From contig JAKUCV010001796.1 of NCBI GenBank assembly GCA_028386065.3, positions 3,404-67,403 on the forward strand: a stretch of 64,000 bases of DNA, given 5' to 3'. The stretch is from Turnera subulata. Taxonomy: Eukaryota; Streptophyta; Magnoliopsida; Malpighiales; Passifloraceae. The notes under the pieces were generated by a model. It was not told the DNA's origin and made no database searches. It was given only the letters and a program-made list of their open reading frames with translations. Numbering within the stretch: the stretch's first letter is position 1; the number at the start of each line of letters is the position of its first letter. This document shows positions 8,667 through 24,531 of the stretch, in pieces. Both the position numbers and the translations under genes were made by a program.

Positions 8667-10390
8667 ATGGATCCGTTTGGAGGGAATCAGCATGCTGGAG
8701 TTCACCTGGATGACGACCAGGTATCGGTGGATCAACCGCAGCAAGTTGCGGGAGGTCCGGAACACCCTACGAATGTTCCTTTGGGAGACCCTGCACAGAT
8801 GCTGAACGTGGTGACTCAGATTCTGCAAAGGCAAGATGCCAGAGATGCCCGTATCGCAACTATGGAAGCTCGGGAACAGGAGAACCAGGGACCTGTTGAG
8901 GGTCCAGTGTATACGAAGCTGAAAAAGCTTGGGGCTGAGGTTTTCACTGATGTCACTACACCACAGGATGCTGACCGATGGCTGAGATAGATGAATAGGG
9001 TTATACTGAGGCTGACATGTAAGAATGACAGGTGGGCCAGATACGCCGCCGCCATGTTCCGAGGAGATGCCGTTGATTGGTGGGAGTCTACCACCAGGGA
9101 CTTGCCGACACCTATCATTATGCCATGGAATCAGTTCATGGAGATGTTCCGAAGGAAGTTTGTCTCTGAGGCATACCAGGATCAGCTGAAGCGAGAGTTT
9201 CTGGGATTGCAACAGGGACCATACCAGACGGTCAATGAGTATGAGATCAAGTTCAACCGCTTGTCCATCTATGCCAGTGAGTTTGTAGCGACTCCGGAGG
9301 CCCGATGTAAACGTTTCTGGGATGGTCTTCGATCTGGTATCCAGACAGTCATGGGATGTAAGGCCTATGAGACTTACCAGGACATGTTGACGGATGCTTT
9401 GAGAGCTGAGATCATCTGGCTGAACAATGAGAAAGAGCAACAGGAGATCCGCAAGAGACAAGCTGCACAGAGTTCTGGGGGACAGAACAAGAGGTTTCAA
9501 ACACCTACTAACCGATCAGGATATGGACAGGGCCGCTCTATGCCCATGAGTCAGAGACGTGGATGGAACAACAATACCTATAACAGAGGCAGTTCTTGGA
9601 CTCAATCTGGAGGGACTTCATCTGGGGATACTCGTCCGAGACTTCCTATGTCTCAGGTGAGGTGCTATGAGTGTAATGAAGTTGGGCATTATCGATATGC
9701 TTGTCCCAAGTTGGGAAGATCTGGAGGCACAGCACCTACTCAGACAGTGCAAGCTTCAGTTGCCAGTGTTCCTAGTGGTTCTGGAGCTGGCCGAGGTCGA
9801 GGATGTGGAGCTATTCCTGCTAGGACCCAGTCGGCCATGAATCAGAGTGCAGCTGTGCCAAGGGCGTTTGTTATCACCGCTGAGGAGGATCCGGAGAATG
9901 CTGATGTCATAGCAGGTACCTTTACAGTCTTTGGTAGTACTGCATATACTTTGATAGACCCTGGTGCTACGCATTCATTTATTGCGCAAAGTTTTGCGAT
10001 ACTACATAACTGTACGGGAGAGAGTTTGGTTTGTCCGATGAGGGTTAGGTTACCTGCGGGTATAGTGGTCAGATTAACCCATGTGTGCAGAGATATTTCG
10101 CTTTCATATGATAGCGAGATTTTTCTTGCACGGTTGATTGTGATGAACATGGGAGGTTTTGATATCATATTGGGGATGGATTGGTTGTCCAAGTACAGTG
10201 CTATGGTGAACTGTCGGACCAAGGAAGTGTTGTTGACTTCTGAAGGTGGACATAAGATTTTGTTGACAGGTATTGGGAGAGCTGCTAATCAGGATGTCGG
10301 AATGGAGCCGCATGGTCCAGATGCTTTGTTGACCCATGCCAAGGGTGAAGAAGTTCAGACTCCGGTTTTAGGGGACATCATGGTTGTGAG
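8667..10390 (+). pseudogene. gag-protease of element C, broken
   Basis: This encodes the capsid-type Gag and the aspartic protease of a Tekay/Del element. Gag continues past an in-frame TAG at 8988-8990. A CCHC zinc knuckle (CYECNEVGHYRYACP) lies at about 9663-9710. A protease core reads LIDPGATHSF at about 9952-9981; the family has Asp-Ser-Gly at the active site and here the Ser is Pro, so the enzyme is probably dead. The start ATG at 8667 follows the leader after the primer-binding site. The frame is cut at 10390 by the solo LTR D and resumes at 13826. Confidence 0.85.
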
Positions 10391-10984
10391 TGAAACACCC
10401 GTGTCCCAATTTATTAATATAAAATAAAATTTAAATATAAAATGACTAAATTGCCCTTAACATTCCCGGGATACGAAAATCATCAACAACATGACCAACT
10501 TTTAATCAAATAATAAATAATACAATGGAATCAAGTACGCAGCGGAAGACAAAAATACATAGCAGCGTGCATGCAATGAACCCTATGGATCCGACCCGAG
10601 GAGAAAAGCACCGCCACCTGCTGATATGCACCACTGCTCAATGAACAGTTAACCTGTAAAAGACTGTGAGGGGGTGAGACCAACCACTGTCTCACCGCAA
10701 ACAAATAAACCAGTGTATACAAATACAAATCAACTACAAGCATACCGGCATCAAGCAACAGCAACCACAATCCACAAACAAGTCACAATGAACAATACAA
10801 GTCATCATCAAACTCCAATCAACACTTGTCTTTAAACATCTTATTATCGTTGTAATTTATCGTTACTAGAGTTGTGTATTTTATTAGGGCCCCTCTACTG
10901 TGTGCGTCGAGCTCGGTCCCGTCTGATCAGACAACCAGGGCATAAGCCCAAATACAATCAGGGCCCAAGCCCAAATATCATCAT

Positions 10985-11002
10985 AGAGAGAGAGAGAGAG
11001 AG
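10985..11002. repeat. (AG)n microsatellite
   Basis: A GA-repeat tract inside solo LTR D, followed by degenerate purine repeats to about 11050. Confidence 0.85.
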
Positions 11003-12714
11003 ACAGAGAGAAAGAGGGAGGTAGAAAGAGGGAGATAGAAAGGGGGAGGTAGAACCGGTCATAACAGACCCATATGCTAAACCGCATATACCATGCTAAA
11101 CCGCATGAAATCTCGAGGGGTATCAATTCCCGCTCGAACCAACCAGTCAACAGCCACACAGTAGAATTATTATAGTTCGTTATTCTTAATTATTCTTAAA
11201 GAGTTGTGCCATACGTTATGATCAAACAGGGTTATGTGGATTTAATATCTTATTCTCAAGTCCGGGCCTCCAGCCCACAATCCACCACACGAACCACAAG
11301 GTCATATAATCATTTCATAATCATAACAACACATCATGCTCACTGGCACATCATATCATATAAGCTTACAGTTCACATAGACAGGCACACAACAACAAGG
11401 ACATCATCATCATGATACACCGTGCAAACAACAACAACAACATCAACATCGACACAATAGGCATACACGCATACAGCTTTAAATGCCAAACAAATATTAC
11501 CACTTAATGTACCAAAACAAATAATCGAGTATTGTAGGCAGTATGCATACAAGGGTTTATATGTCCTCACCTGGGCCATAACAATTGCGTCGAAACCCGA
11601 AGCCTCGTTCTGCCTTGAATATCCTATGTTTATAACACAATGCGACCACACATAAGGTTCACACAAAATATTATGAATTCAGGTGAATGTCATGATTTTA
11701 ACAACTTATTATCTTTAGTCTTTAAGCCCGATTAAACAGGTCATGGTCTAAGCCCAAACAAATCTAAATCTAAAGCCAAGCTTTTGCTTGTTATTGTCAG
11801 CTTCCTATATTAATAACCAAAGACGTTGTTCAATGTTCTGTGAATTATAAAAACTCCATTTGAGAAGAAAAGATAATATACCAAGTAAATGCACTTACAA
11901 GTGTACCATGATGTAGATGCAAACTACGTGTACTAAGCATATAATAAGGAATAACCCTTATCGTTCAACAGGGGAACTATAGGATTTGGATCCAAACTTA
12001 CTTATCTTGATAAAAATTCCTTTTAAAAAGGTAAAGTCATTTTAGGACATCAAGGTTCCGCATACATGCTACATGTGATAGTCCTTTAAGACACTACATC
12101 CTCACTACCAAATTCAAGCTTGGGTTTTAAAATTAAATGCGTAAATAATAACGGTCCTTGATGAATTATTTAATAGAATCAGATTTAGAATCAATTCTTA
12201 AAAACGATTCAAGATCCCAGTACATAAATGTGAACAGCAGTAACGGTTAAAAGATAAGAATCGGTTGAAAATCATTAAGGCTCATGTGCAACGAACTCTT
12301 CCTGGACTTGCACGAATACACACAAGGTAAGGTTATTTTAAAAGGTTTTAATATGTACTAAACGGCCATAAGTGGCAACACATATTGTGTCCAAAATCAA
12401 CTCTCACCCAGGACAACTCATTTACTAAAACTCATAGCCAGTATATGGTTCGAGTAAAAACAAATGATGGTTTATTAGAAAGAAAAGATTGAAGACCTTT
12501 AGAAACCATGTGCAAGGCAGTACTTGTTATGATTACACATATACCTTGTCCATCTAACATGGCAACAACTTCAATCCACGTGTTCTAGCAACACAGACAC
12601 ATATGTAGATAGATATATAGGTATGCATGGAATGTATATATATATTCTTAAATTCAAACAATCAACTCATGCCTACCTGATAACTAATTGCAGAATGTCG
12701 TATTATCACTGAAC

Positions 12715-12930
12715 CCGGCAAGATACTTTGCCGGAAGAGAATTCGCAACATGCATTATTTTAATTTTTTTAAAAAAAAATTGTCAAAGCTGCTTGATTGT
12801 CACCGAACCCAGCAAATTCTATGCTGGGTTATTAATACCACAAAACAAAGGCTATGAATGGCTTATTAATAAGAAAAGACAACCCAACTTAATCTTTCAC
12901 AAACAATAATTAACGGGTCATTACCCGTTA
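12715..12930 (-). repeat. Three hairpins in solo LTR D
   Basis: Inverted repeats have arms CCGGCAA/TTGCCGG (12715-12734), AACCCAGCA/TGCTGGGTT (12806-12830) and TAACGGGT/ACCCGTTA (12911-12930). The first two share the preceding motif CGAACCC or TGAACCC. They recall the hairpin arrays of B and C but with different stems. Confidence 0.65.
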
Positions 12931-13601
12931 GAATGGTACTGCCCGAGTCCAAGGCATCGTCGACTTGAGCATGATTCACAAGACGCCACTTCCGGCCAGA
13001 GCTGAGACCACGACCAGACCTCCACAACTCCAATTCCGGCCGTCACCACCCCGAAGTCAACAACAACAACAACCCAAAATCCCGTGGGTTAGTCTCAATC
13101 CACAACAACGATGAAAGAGGGAAGAAAGGAAAGGAAGAGAAAGGTGGAGGCGGCGCATACCGTGCGACGTATGAGGTGGCGGCAGTGACGGGTTGAGAGA
13201 GAAGGGAAGAAAATAAATGGGGGCGATGCGAAGAGGAGAGGGATTGGGTTCGACGATTCCGTGAAGAGAAGAAAACTACGAAGAAGAGAGAAAGGAAAGG
13301 AGAGGTAGTGGGAAGTTGCAGCCAAAATCGGGAGAGAAGGAAAAGTGGGGAGGAGAGAGAGAGAGAGTGAAAGAGAGGAATTTATATTCAAGCCTAGGGT
13401 TAGGACTTCAAATTGAATCCAAAACGGCATCATTCAACCTGATACGATGTCGTTTAGACCAACTCCTCCCACACAGTCAACATGTTGGTCAACACACAAA
13501 TCCTTGTGAGTTTTATGTTCCAACTCTCCCAAGACGACGTAGTTTAGAACCAAACTACACCCAACCTTTGTGTTTTAGATACAAACACTAATAACATTCA
13601 A

Positions 13602-13673
13602 ATTTCCCAAATTAATCCTGAATAAAGATTTATTCCCATTTCCCAAATTAATCCTGAATAAAGATTTATTCCC
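13602..13673. repeat. Perfect 36 bp tandem duplication in solo LTR D
   Basis: Two identical adjacent 36 bp units run from ATTTCCC to TATTCCC. Confidence 0.9.
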
Positions 13674-13825
13674 ACATAAAAAAATAATATTACCAAGGAG
13701 ATAAAATATTTCCCTTGAGCATAAATACCCAGAAACACCTCGAGGGTAAACTTGGAAATTAAATTCTGAAAATTTTGAAAATTTTATAAAAATTAAATAC
13801 CAAAAATTCGGGGTGTTACAGTGAG

Positions 13826-16735
13826 GGAGTTTCCAGATGTGTTTCCGGAAGATTTGTCAGGATTGCCACCTAACAGAGAAGTGGAGTATACCATCGATTT
13901 GATGCCAGGAGTGACACCTATCTCGATGGCACCATATCGGATGGCACCAACAGAACTTCAGGAGTTGAAGAAACAGTTGGATGAGCTGTTAGAGAAAGGT
14001 TTCATCAGACCTAGTATTTCACCTTGGGGATCACCAGTCCTCTTTGTGAAGAAGAAGGATGGTAGTTTGCGCATGTGTGTGGACTACCGACAGCTGAACA
14101 AGGTGACAGTGAAGAATAAGTATCCGCTTCCCAGGATTGATGATCTTTTTGATCAGTTACAGGGAGCTACTGTATTTTCTAAGATTGATCTTCGATCTGG
14201 TTACCATCAGGTCAAGATTGCAGAGAAGGACATACCGAAGACAGCCTTCCGCACTCGGTATGGTCACTTTGAGTTCACGGTGGTTCCTTTTGGCTTGACT
14301 AATGCACCTGCAGTTTTCATGTGCTTGATGCACTTGGTCCTGAACGAGTTCTTGGATAAGTTTGTGGTAGTCTTCATCGATGACATCTTGATCTACTCCA
14401 AGAACCGGGAAGAACATGAAGAGCACCTGAGGGTAGTGCTTCAGAGGTTGCGAGAGAAGGAGTTGTATGCTAAGTTTAGCAAATGTGAGTTCTGGCTTAA
14501 AGAAGTTGCATTCCTTGGACATGTTGTATCCGGGGATGGGATTAAGGTTGATCCTGCTAAAGTAAAAGCCGTTCTGGAGTGGGAGCCGCCTAAGACGGTA
14601 CCAGAAGTCAGGAGTTTTCTTGGCCTTGCAGGATATTACCGGGGATTCATCGAGGGTTTTTCCTTGATAGCCAGTCCCATGACCAAGCTATTGAGGAAAG
14701 ATCAAGCCTTTATATGGAGTGATGCCTGCCAGAAGAGTTTTGATGAACTGAAGAAGAAGTTGACAACAGCACCAGTCTTGACAGTGCCTAAGCCAGGAGT
14801 GGAGTATGTGCTGTTCTGCGATGCTTCAGGTCTTGGTTTGGGAGCTGTTCTGATGCGAGAAGGCCGAGTGATAGCCTATGCTTCGAGACAGTTGAGGCCA
14901 CACGAGAAGGACTATTCGACACATGACTTGGAGATGGCCGCAGTGATCCTTGCTTTGAAGATCTGGCGACATTATCTGTTGGAGAGAGATGCCGGATTTT
15001 CACGGATCACAAGAGTCTCAAGTACATCATGACTCAGAAGGAGCTTAACCTGCGACAAAGACGTTGGGTTGAGTTGCTGAATGATTATGATTGTACTATT
15101 GAGTATCATCCTGGAAAAGCTAATGTTGTAGCAGATGCTTTGAGTCGGAGACAGCCAGAAGATGCTTCCACGACCTACTCGATATCCTCTCTTATCGAGT
15201 TAAGGAAGATGGGAGTTGATTTGTCAATCGATAAGACAGGAGCTTTGTTGACACATATTGAAGTCAAGTCTAACCTGAGGGGCTGGATTGTGGAGTTACA
15301 AGATGGAGATCCTGACCTGATCAAGCTGAAGGAAGCAGACCGTAGTGGAAAGGAAGATAAGTTCCACATAGCGGAGGATAGTGCATTGATGCTGGGAAAG
15401 CGTCTATGTGTACCTAGTGTTGGTGACCTGCGTAGTCAGATTCTGGAAGAAGGACATATGACACCGTACGCTATGCACCCCGGGAGCACCAAGATGTACC
15501 AGAATTTGAGAAGTCATTTTTGGTGGCCACGTATGGAAAGGGATGTAGCTAAGTATGTTGCTAAGTGTATCACTTGCCAGCAAGTGAAAGCTGAGCATCA
15601 GGCTCCAGCGGGGAAAATGAGATCTTTGTCAGTGCCAGAGTGGAAGTGGAAGATGATTACTATGGATTTTGTGGTTGGATTACCGTTGACCCGGAGACAG
15701 CATGATGCCATCTGGGTTATCGTTGATCGACTTACAAAATCAGCCCATTTTCTTCCCATTCGACAGACAGACACCTTGGATAAGTTGGCGAAGCAATATG
15801 TTGCAGAGATTGTGAGACTACATGGAATTTCTAAGTCCATAGTCTCAGACAGGGATCCGAGATTCACATCGCGGTTTTGGAAGAGTCTGCAAACAGCTTT
15901 GGGAACGAAGCTGAGTTTTAGTACTGCATTCCATCCTTAGACCGATGGACAGTCGGAGAGGACAATTCAGACACTGGAAGATATGCTAAGGGCTTGTGCT
16001 CTTAACTTCAGTGGGAGTTGGGACCAGTATTTTCCTTTAGCGGAGTTTGCCTATAACAATAGTTATCATTCCAGTATTGGCATGCCACCTTTTGAGGCTC
16101 TGTACGGAAGGAAATGCCGAAGTCCAGTTTGTTGGGATGAAGAAGGTCTTCGTTTGATCGTTGGTCCAGATTTGGTTAAGCAGACTGTTGACAAGATTCA
16201 GACAGTTAAGCAGAGTATGAGAGCAGCATAGGACCGACAGAAGAGCTATGCCGATAAGCATCGTCGTGAGATGGAGTACCAGGTGGGAGAACGAGTTTTC
16301 CTCCGAGTTGCACCCTGGAAGGGTGTAATCAGATTCGGGAAAAGAGGGAAGCTGAGTCCCAGGTACATTGGACCGTATGAGATTGTGGAAAGGGTTGGAC
16401 CCCTGGCGTACAGATTATCTTTGCCAGAGGAGTTGTCACGGATTCATGACGTATTCCATGTTTCCATGTTGAGGAGGTACAGATCAGATCCGAGCCATGT
16501 GGTTACTACTGTAGATGTTGAGGTCGCAGAGGATCTTACATATACAGAAATGCCGGAGCAGATCCTTGCCCGGGAAGTCAGACAATTGAGGAACAGAGTT
16601 ATTCCAATGGTAAAGGTTAAGTGGAGCAAGCACTCTGCGAATGAGTCCACGTGGGAAGTTGAGGAGCATATGCGTTCTCAGTATCCGCACTTGTTCACAG
16701 TTTCAGAGAGAATTTCGGGGACGAAATTCTTTTAA
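13826..16735 (+). pseudogene. pol of element C (RT, RNase H, integrase, chromodomain), broken
   Basis: Reverse transcriptase shows VDYRQLNK and the catalytic FIDDIL (about 14375). RNase H shows [11 protein letters not shown]. Integrase has the zinc-binding HPGSTKM...CITC, a DDE region with MDFVVGLP and SDRDPRF, and the end of the family-typical WRHYL region precedes it. The C-terminus (about 16550-16680) resembles a chromodomain (VKVKWSKHSANESTWEVEEHM). Damage: a frameshift near 14990 between RNase H and the next segment, and in-frame TAGs at 15938-15940 and 16229-16231, both where Gln is expected. The stop is at 16733-16735. Confidence 0.88.
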
Positions 16736-16745
16736 GGTGGGTAGG
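16734..16745 (+). promoter_or_regulatory. Polypurine tract of element C
   Basis: AAGGTGGGTAGG lies directly before the 3' LTR start TGTAACAG (16747). The same tract is kept at 864-905 in element B. Confidence 0.7.
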
Positions 16746-17291
16746 CTGTAACAGCCCAGGTAAAAATTTCATTTTTACCGGGACTGTTTAAGTTAATGTA
16801 CAGTAATTTACCAATGATTTTTAATCTTGGGTAATTAAATTATGGTAAATTGAGTATTGGATTCCGAAATCGAGTATAGTCCCACGTCCGGGATTTTTCT
16901 GCGAATTTTACGGACCAAGTTGGGATTTTTCCGGGTCCGAAAATCTTCGGAAAAGCCGGGTTTATTCTCGAATTATCGGACCAGAAATAAGATAAGTGGG
17001 TATAACGGATATTATCTGGTCCAGGTGGGTCACACTTCACATGCAGCACAGTAACTGCATAATTGAAGTTCAATTATTCAGCCGCCAACTCCTATTAAGC
17101 CTGTGACTTATCAATGATTTTGCTGTCTATATAACTATTTTCTTCTGCCACCTAGCACACCACCATCACACCTTCATCTTCACCTGCAAACACCCACAAG
17201 CTATCTTCAAACTCACTTACCGTAGAAGAAAACCAAGCCAGGAAGGAAAAAAAAAAAAGAAAACAAAATAAACACACACCCTACACCCAAA

Positions 17292-17315
17292 NNNNNNNNN
17301 NNNNNNNNNNNNNNN
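17292..17315. other. Assembly gap (24 N)
   Basis: Unresolved bases lie inside the 3' LTR of element C, at the point where the 5' LTR has a GC-rich block of about 470 bp. The true gap may be longer than 24 bases. Confidence 0.99.
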
Positions 17316-18219
17316 TTGATGGCCTGGGCTTGCCTAGGACTGTTTGGGCTTAACCCTTGGGCCCAGTCTGATTTAAAAAAAAAAAGAAATAGAAAGAAAA
17401 GAAATTCTGGGGGAAAAGAAATAAAATAAAACTTGGAAAAAAAGAATAATAATTCTGGAAATTAATTTTGGGAGGGAAATATAATTTTAGGAAGTATATG
17501 GTTTTTGGAAATAACTTTGGGAGTATATATAAGGTGAATAATAATTTGTAGAAATAGTATTTTGGAAAGAACATACCTAGGGAATAAATTTTGGAAAGGG
17601 TATTATCAAGGTAGTAAATACCGGAATAATACCCGGGTATAGGGTAAATATAGAATAGTATTTTGGGCACTTGAAAATAAATGGTGAATGATGATAATAA
17701 TGGAAATTAATCCGGGAGAGTAACCGAGCCGAGTTTATATTTAATTTACGGTATACAGTATTAGCATGGCATTTGCATACCATCTTATGTGTGCATATTG
17801 TTTGATTGATATAGGAGTTGATAACAAACAATTTGCTGAGGAACCGGACTTGGAACTTGCTGGACAATTCCATAATTGATATCGGCTAAGGTGAGGATGG
17901 ATAACCCTTGTTATGTTGCCTGTAATACTTTGTGTGTTTTGTTGTTCGATTGAACTGCTGAATTGTTGATTGTTGGCTGAATAACTGTTGTGGATATTAT
18001 TGTTGCCAATGGGCTGTGATTTTGATACTGTGGATAGTATGCTGAGATCGATGTTGAACTATTGACTATGGAAATTGAGAAAAAGGAATTGGAATTGGAA
18101 TTGATTTGAGATGTTGTTATAATTGTCATGTGGAAGTAGTGGTACGTCCCGATGGTTTGAATATTAATTTTGGGATGCCATGGTCGGTTACTTGGTTGTT
18201 GGCTTGTTGCCTGTGGTTA

Positions 18220-18445
18220 GGGTATACCAAATACCCAGTGGTTCGGATATACCGAATATCCGTTTGGCTTGTTGCCTGTGGTTAGGGTATACCAAATACC
18301 CAATGGCTCGGATATGCCGAATATCCGGAGTGGCTCGGATATGCCGAATATCCGCAGTGGCTCAGATATGCCGAATATCTGGTTGGCATGTTGCCTGAGT
18401 TTGGGGTATACCGAATACCCAGTGGTTTGGATATACCAAATATCC
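18220..18445 (+). repeat. Hairpin array in the 3' LTR of element C
   Basis: This is the same array as at 7677-7902, with one visible change just outside a stem (CCCAGTGG to CCCAATGG). Confidence 0.8.
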
Positions 18446-19095
18446 GGGTTTTGAGATGTGGATTGGTTTTTGACCTAGCATCCGGAATTAATTGATAACC
18501 AGGTACGACCTTAGCTTGCCCAGTGACGGGGGCCCGGAAGATAAAATTGGTAATAATAATTAAGCATTCTTTTGGCCTTGGCTCAGTTGTTGAAATATGT
18601 TTTTGCTTCACTGTGATTGCTTTTAAGTATTACGGTTGCTTGCATATCACTGTTTATCCTTCGTCGGTGAGCACTTCGGACTCACCCCTCGCCTGCGGGG
18701 TTTCATCCCGTAGGTTAAGTTGTTACGTAGTTCAGGTACGACGTTCGATGGCTGCTGCTTTCTTCACCTGACTCCGGATCCATACCACCGTTGCATGTGC
18801 ATAAGTCTTCCGCTGCTATACTAATGCTTATGATGCTGTACTACATTTCCGCTGCAGTGTGACATATATTGCTGTACTGCTGATTTCCTGTGATGTGTAT
18901 ATTACTGATACTATCTGCTGCTGCTGAGAGCACTGTGTTTGGATTGAATAATGGTCCCCGAGTGTGGGAGACAGTTGTATTGATAGTTGCTATTGTATAA
19001 TATTTGCACGTTGTACTGCCTGTTCTATCATTATGAATAGTTTCGGCACGTGTTTACTGTGATACGGTAAATACGGGTCGGGGCGCTTCAAAACG

Positions 19096-19204
19096 ACTCC
19101 CGATTTACCTTGAATTAATTACCCAAGATTAATTCAACAGTAAATCACGGTAAAAAGACTTCTACAATCCGGTAAAAATCTAAAATTTTACCCGGGCTGT
19201 TACA
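19096..19204 (-). repeat. Outer end of the 5' LTR of element B
   Basis: It continues the LTR broken at 5949. It matches 753-863 in the other B LTR and ends GGGCTGTTACA. It proves the nested order: C entered B. Confidence 0.85.
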
Positions 19205-20640
19205 TGAGTACCTGGGCGGCTTGGTTTTTTTTAATGGAAGGAAGCAACATTGCCTCTGTATGCATATTTTGAGAAACAATAACAATAATGTATTTATAGG
19301 GGAAATGCGAGAAGCGGTGAAGGATGAGCAACTAATGTATTTGAGTCTATCTATTGTACACGTGTAAATATATGCATAAAGGAAAAGGCAAAAAGGGATA
19401 AAATAAAAACAACTAAGAATTTGAGTCTATCTTTTATACACTTGTAAACATATAAATACGTCAATCTGTTTTGTTTTTGCATTGCCAACATTATAGCCAT
19501 GTGTCTTTCTAATTCGCACACACGAATAATTGAGGAATTGAGATTGTTACAACTGGCTCTATATAATCTGGGGAAGCAAAAACAACCAATTACAGAATGC
19601 TGTTAACTCACAATCCTTCCACTCTACAATAATAACCCAAAATTGGCTTGCGTAAATAAAAAACAGCCAATAATAATTTGAGACAGAGAGAATTTATTTT
19701 GCAAAACAAAAGTTCTAATTAGAATTTATTTTGATTTTTTCCAATGCTGATTAAGATTAGTGGTTATTGATGGTCCACAACTAACAATCGCAAAAGGTTG
19801 TTGATGGTAAATAAAAGAAAATAATGAATATCAATGGTAATTACTACTATGCACGTTAGTCTAGATGATGGTGATTATTTTTTCTGTTTGATATAATAAA
19901 AATTGTGCTTGATTGAATGATGTTTAAGTGCTGGAAAACTATAACAGCTTAAAATATTTATCTTTATTTTCATTTAAATTTCTTTTTGAATAGAAAAGAT
20001 ACTTCTAGACTATTTTTTCAATTGTTACCAAATATTATAAATCGCTAAAAAATATCTTCCAAATACGGCTTAAAACTAAAAACACTGTCCCTTGGTCCTC
20101 TGATGAGAGGAATATATACCAAAATACAGTTTTTTTTTGTAAAGTTCCATATATCTATTTCTCTTAACGAATCTCCTACATGAGTAGTTTTTGCAAAGGA
20201 TGGGAATTCAATTTTTATACCTCCTCGGAGGCCACTTGCTTTCCCATTTAAATTTTGCTAATACGCTCAATTGTCTTATTCTCTAATTTCCACTCAATTT
20301 TTTGAATATTTCCCCTAATAATACTGGTTAACCAATAGGAATAATATGTGAAATATGGAAGGCTAGAGTGTGTAGATTTTCATGTCTTTTGTGGTCCAAA
20401 AGTTTCATGGTTGGTTTGGGATGAAAGTAAAAAATAAAAAAGAAGGCAACGACCTTTTGCCAAAAAAAAAAAAGAGGAAAAAGAATGGAAAAAAAAAAGA
20501 GAAAGAAGAAAGTCTGGTAAATTTAAAATTTCACAAAGTAAAAAAAACGTGAGAATGGTTAGAACTTGGAAGAAAAACTTGTAAAAGAAAAGAACCCGAA
20601 TAAACCAAACTGAAAAAAAAAAAAGAAGAAGAAGAGAGAA
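19205..20640. other. AT-rich intergenic DNA
   Basis: No gene, RNA gene or clear repeat is seen between element B and the promoter region of ABCE1. Purine-rich and A-tract-rich sequence begins at about 20400. Confidence 0.6.
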
Positions 20641-20657
20641 TCGGGCCGGATCCAAAT

Positions 20658-20664
20658 TATATAG
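20658..20664 (+). promoter_or_regulatory. Possible TATA box of ABCE1
   Basis: TATATAG lies about 275 bp upstream of the ATG. It is followed by a CT-rich leader (CTCTCTCTCTATCTCTC near 20780) common in plant 5' UTRs. The assignment rests on position only. Confidence 0.3.
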
Positions 20665-20934
20665 AAAGGCAAAGAGGGGAAAAGGAAGAAACCCTAATTG
20701 AGGAGAGAGTGAAAAGTAAAGGAAGAGAGCGTTCCCGGCACACGTTACTTTATTCTTCCTCTCCACTCTCCCTCTTTCTCTCTCTCTATCTCTCTAAATC
20801 AATTGAACCCTGATCGTAACTGAAAGTTCTCTCTTCCAAGTTGTGATCTTTGGTGGTGTTCATTTAGTTCTAGAGAAAAAAAAGAAGAAGAAAAGGAGGA
20901 GAAGAAGAAGAAGAAGAAGAAGAGAGACAAAGAG

Positions 20935-24531
<3,597 letters not shown>

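Larger units (their letters stand above)
10391..13820 (-). mobile_element. Element D: solo LTR inserted in pol of element C
   Basis: The plus strand begins TGAAACACCCGTG and ends GGGGTGTTACA, so on the minus strand the LTR runs TGTAACACCCC ... CGGGTGTTTCA. These termini are typical of Tekay/Del-like LTRs. It is flanked by the duplication GTGAG (10386-10390 and 13821-13825). No primer-binding site, polypurine tract or internal region is present, so the interior was lost by LTR-LTR recombination. Excising it and one GTGAG copy leaves the flanking pol frame in register. At about 3.43 kb it is a very long solo LTR. ORFs inside it are low-complexity and not convincing. Confidence 0.9.
5950..19090 (+). 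mobile_element. Element C: Ty3/gypsy Tekay/Del chromovirus-type retrotransposon, defective
   Basis: The element has LTRs at 5950-8547 and 16747-19090, a primer-binding site at 8551, gag-protease from 8667, pol to 16735 and a polypurine tract at 16734. It is flanked by the 5 bp duplication AAACG (5945-5949 and 19091-19095) inside the LTR of element B. The chromodomain-like C-terminus of pol and the long LTRs place it in the Tekay/Del clade. A solo LTR interrupts pol, and there are three in-frame TAG codons and a frameshift. Confidence 0.9.
16747..19090 (+). repeat. 3' LTR of element C
   Basis: It runs from TGTAACAGCCC to CGCTTCA and contains an assembly gap at 17292-17315. After the gap, about 200 bp (17316-17515) have no counterpart in the 5' LTR, and the 5' LTR's GC-rich block (6480-6955) is absent here. 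The remainder matches the 5' LTR closely, including the hairpin array at 18220-18445. Confidence 0.85.
398..19204 (-). mobile_element. Element B: non-autonomous Tekay-like LTR retrotransposon carrying two antisense ORFs
   Basis: The element reads on the minus strand. Its 5' LTR is 3218-5949 plus 19096-19204 (terminus TGTAACAGCCC at 19204, CGCTTCA at 3218). A primer-binding site follows at 3203-3214. The interior is 864-3217 and the remnant 3' LTR is 398-863. Next to the 3' LTR it keeps the same short polypurine region that ends pol in element C (864-905), so the two are related. The 2.35 kb interior has no gag, protease, reverse transcriptase or integrase. It holds two plus-strand ORFs with their own TATA boxes. 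Element C interrupts the 5' LTR and element A the 3' LTR. Mobilisation would have needed enzymes from a relative such as C. Confidence 0.8.

Noticed and set aside
10531..13591. Several 70-110 residue ORFs inside solo LTR D
   Set aside because: They are short, low-complexity and without domains; the segment is explained as an LTR with target duplication.
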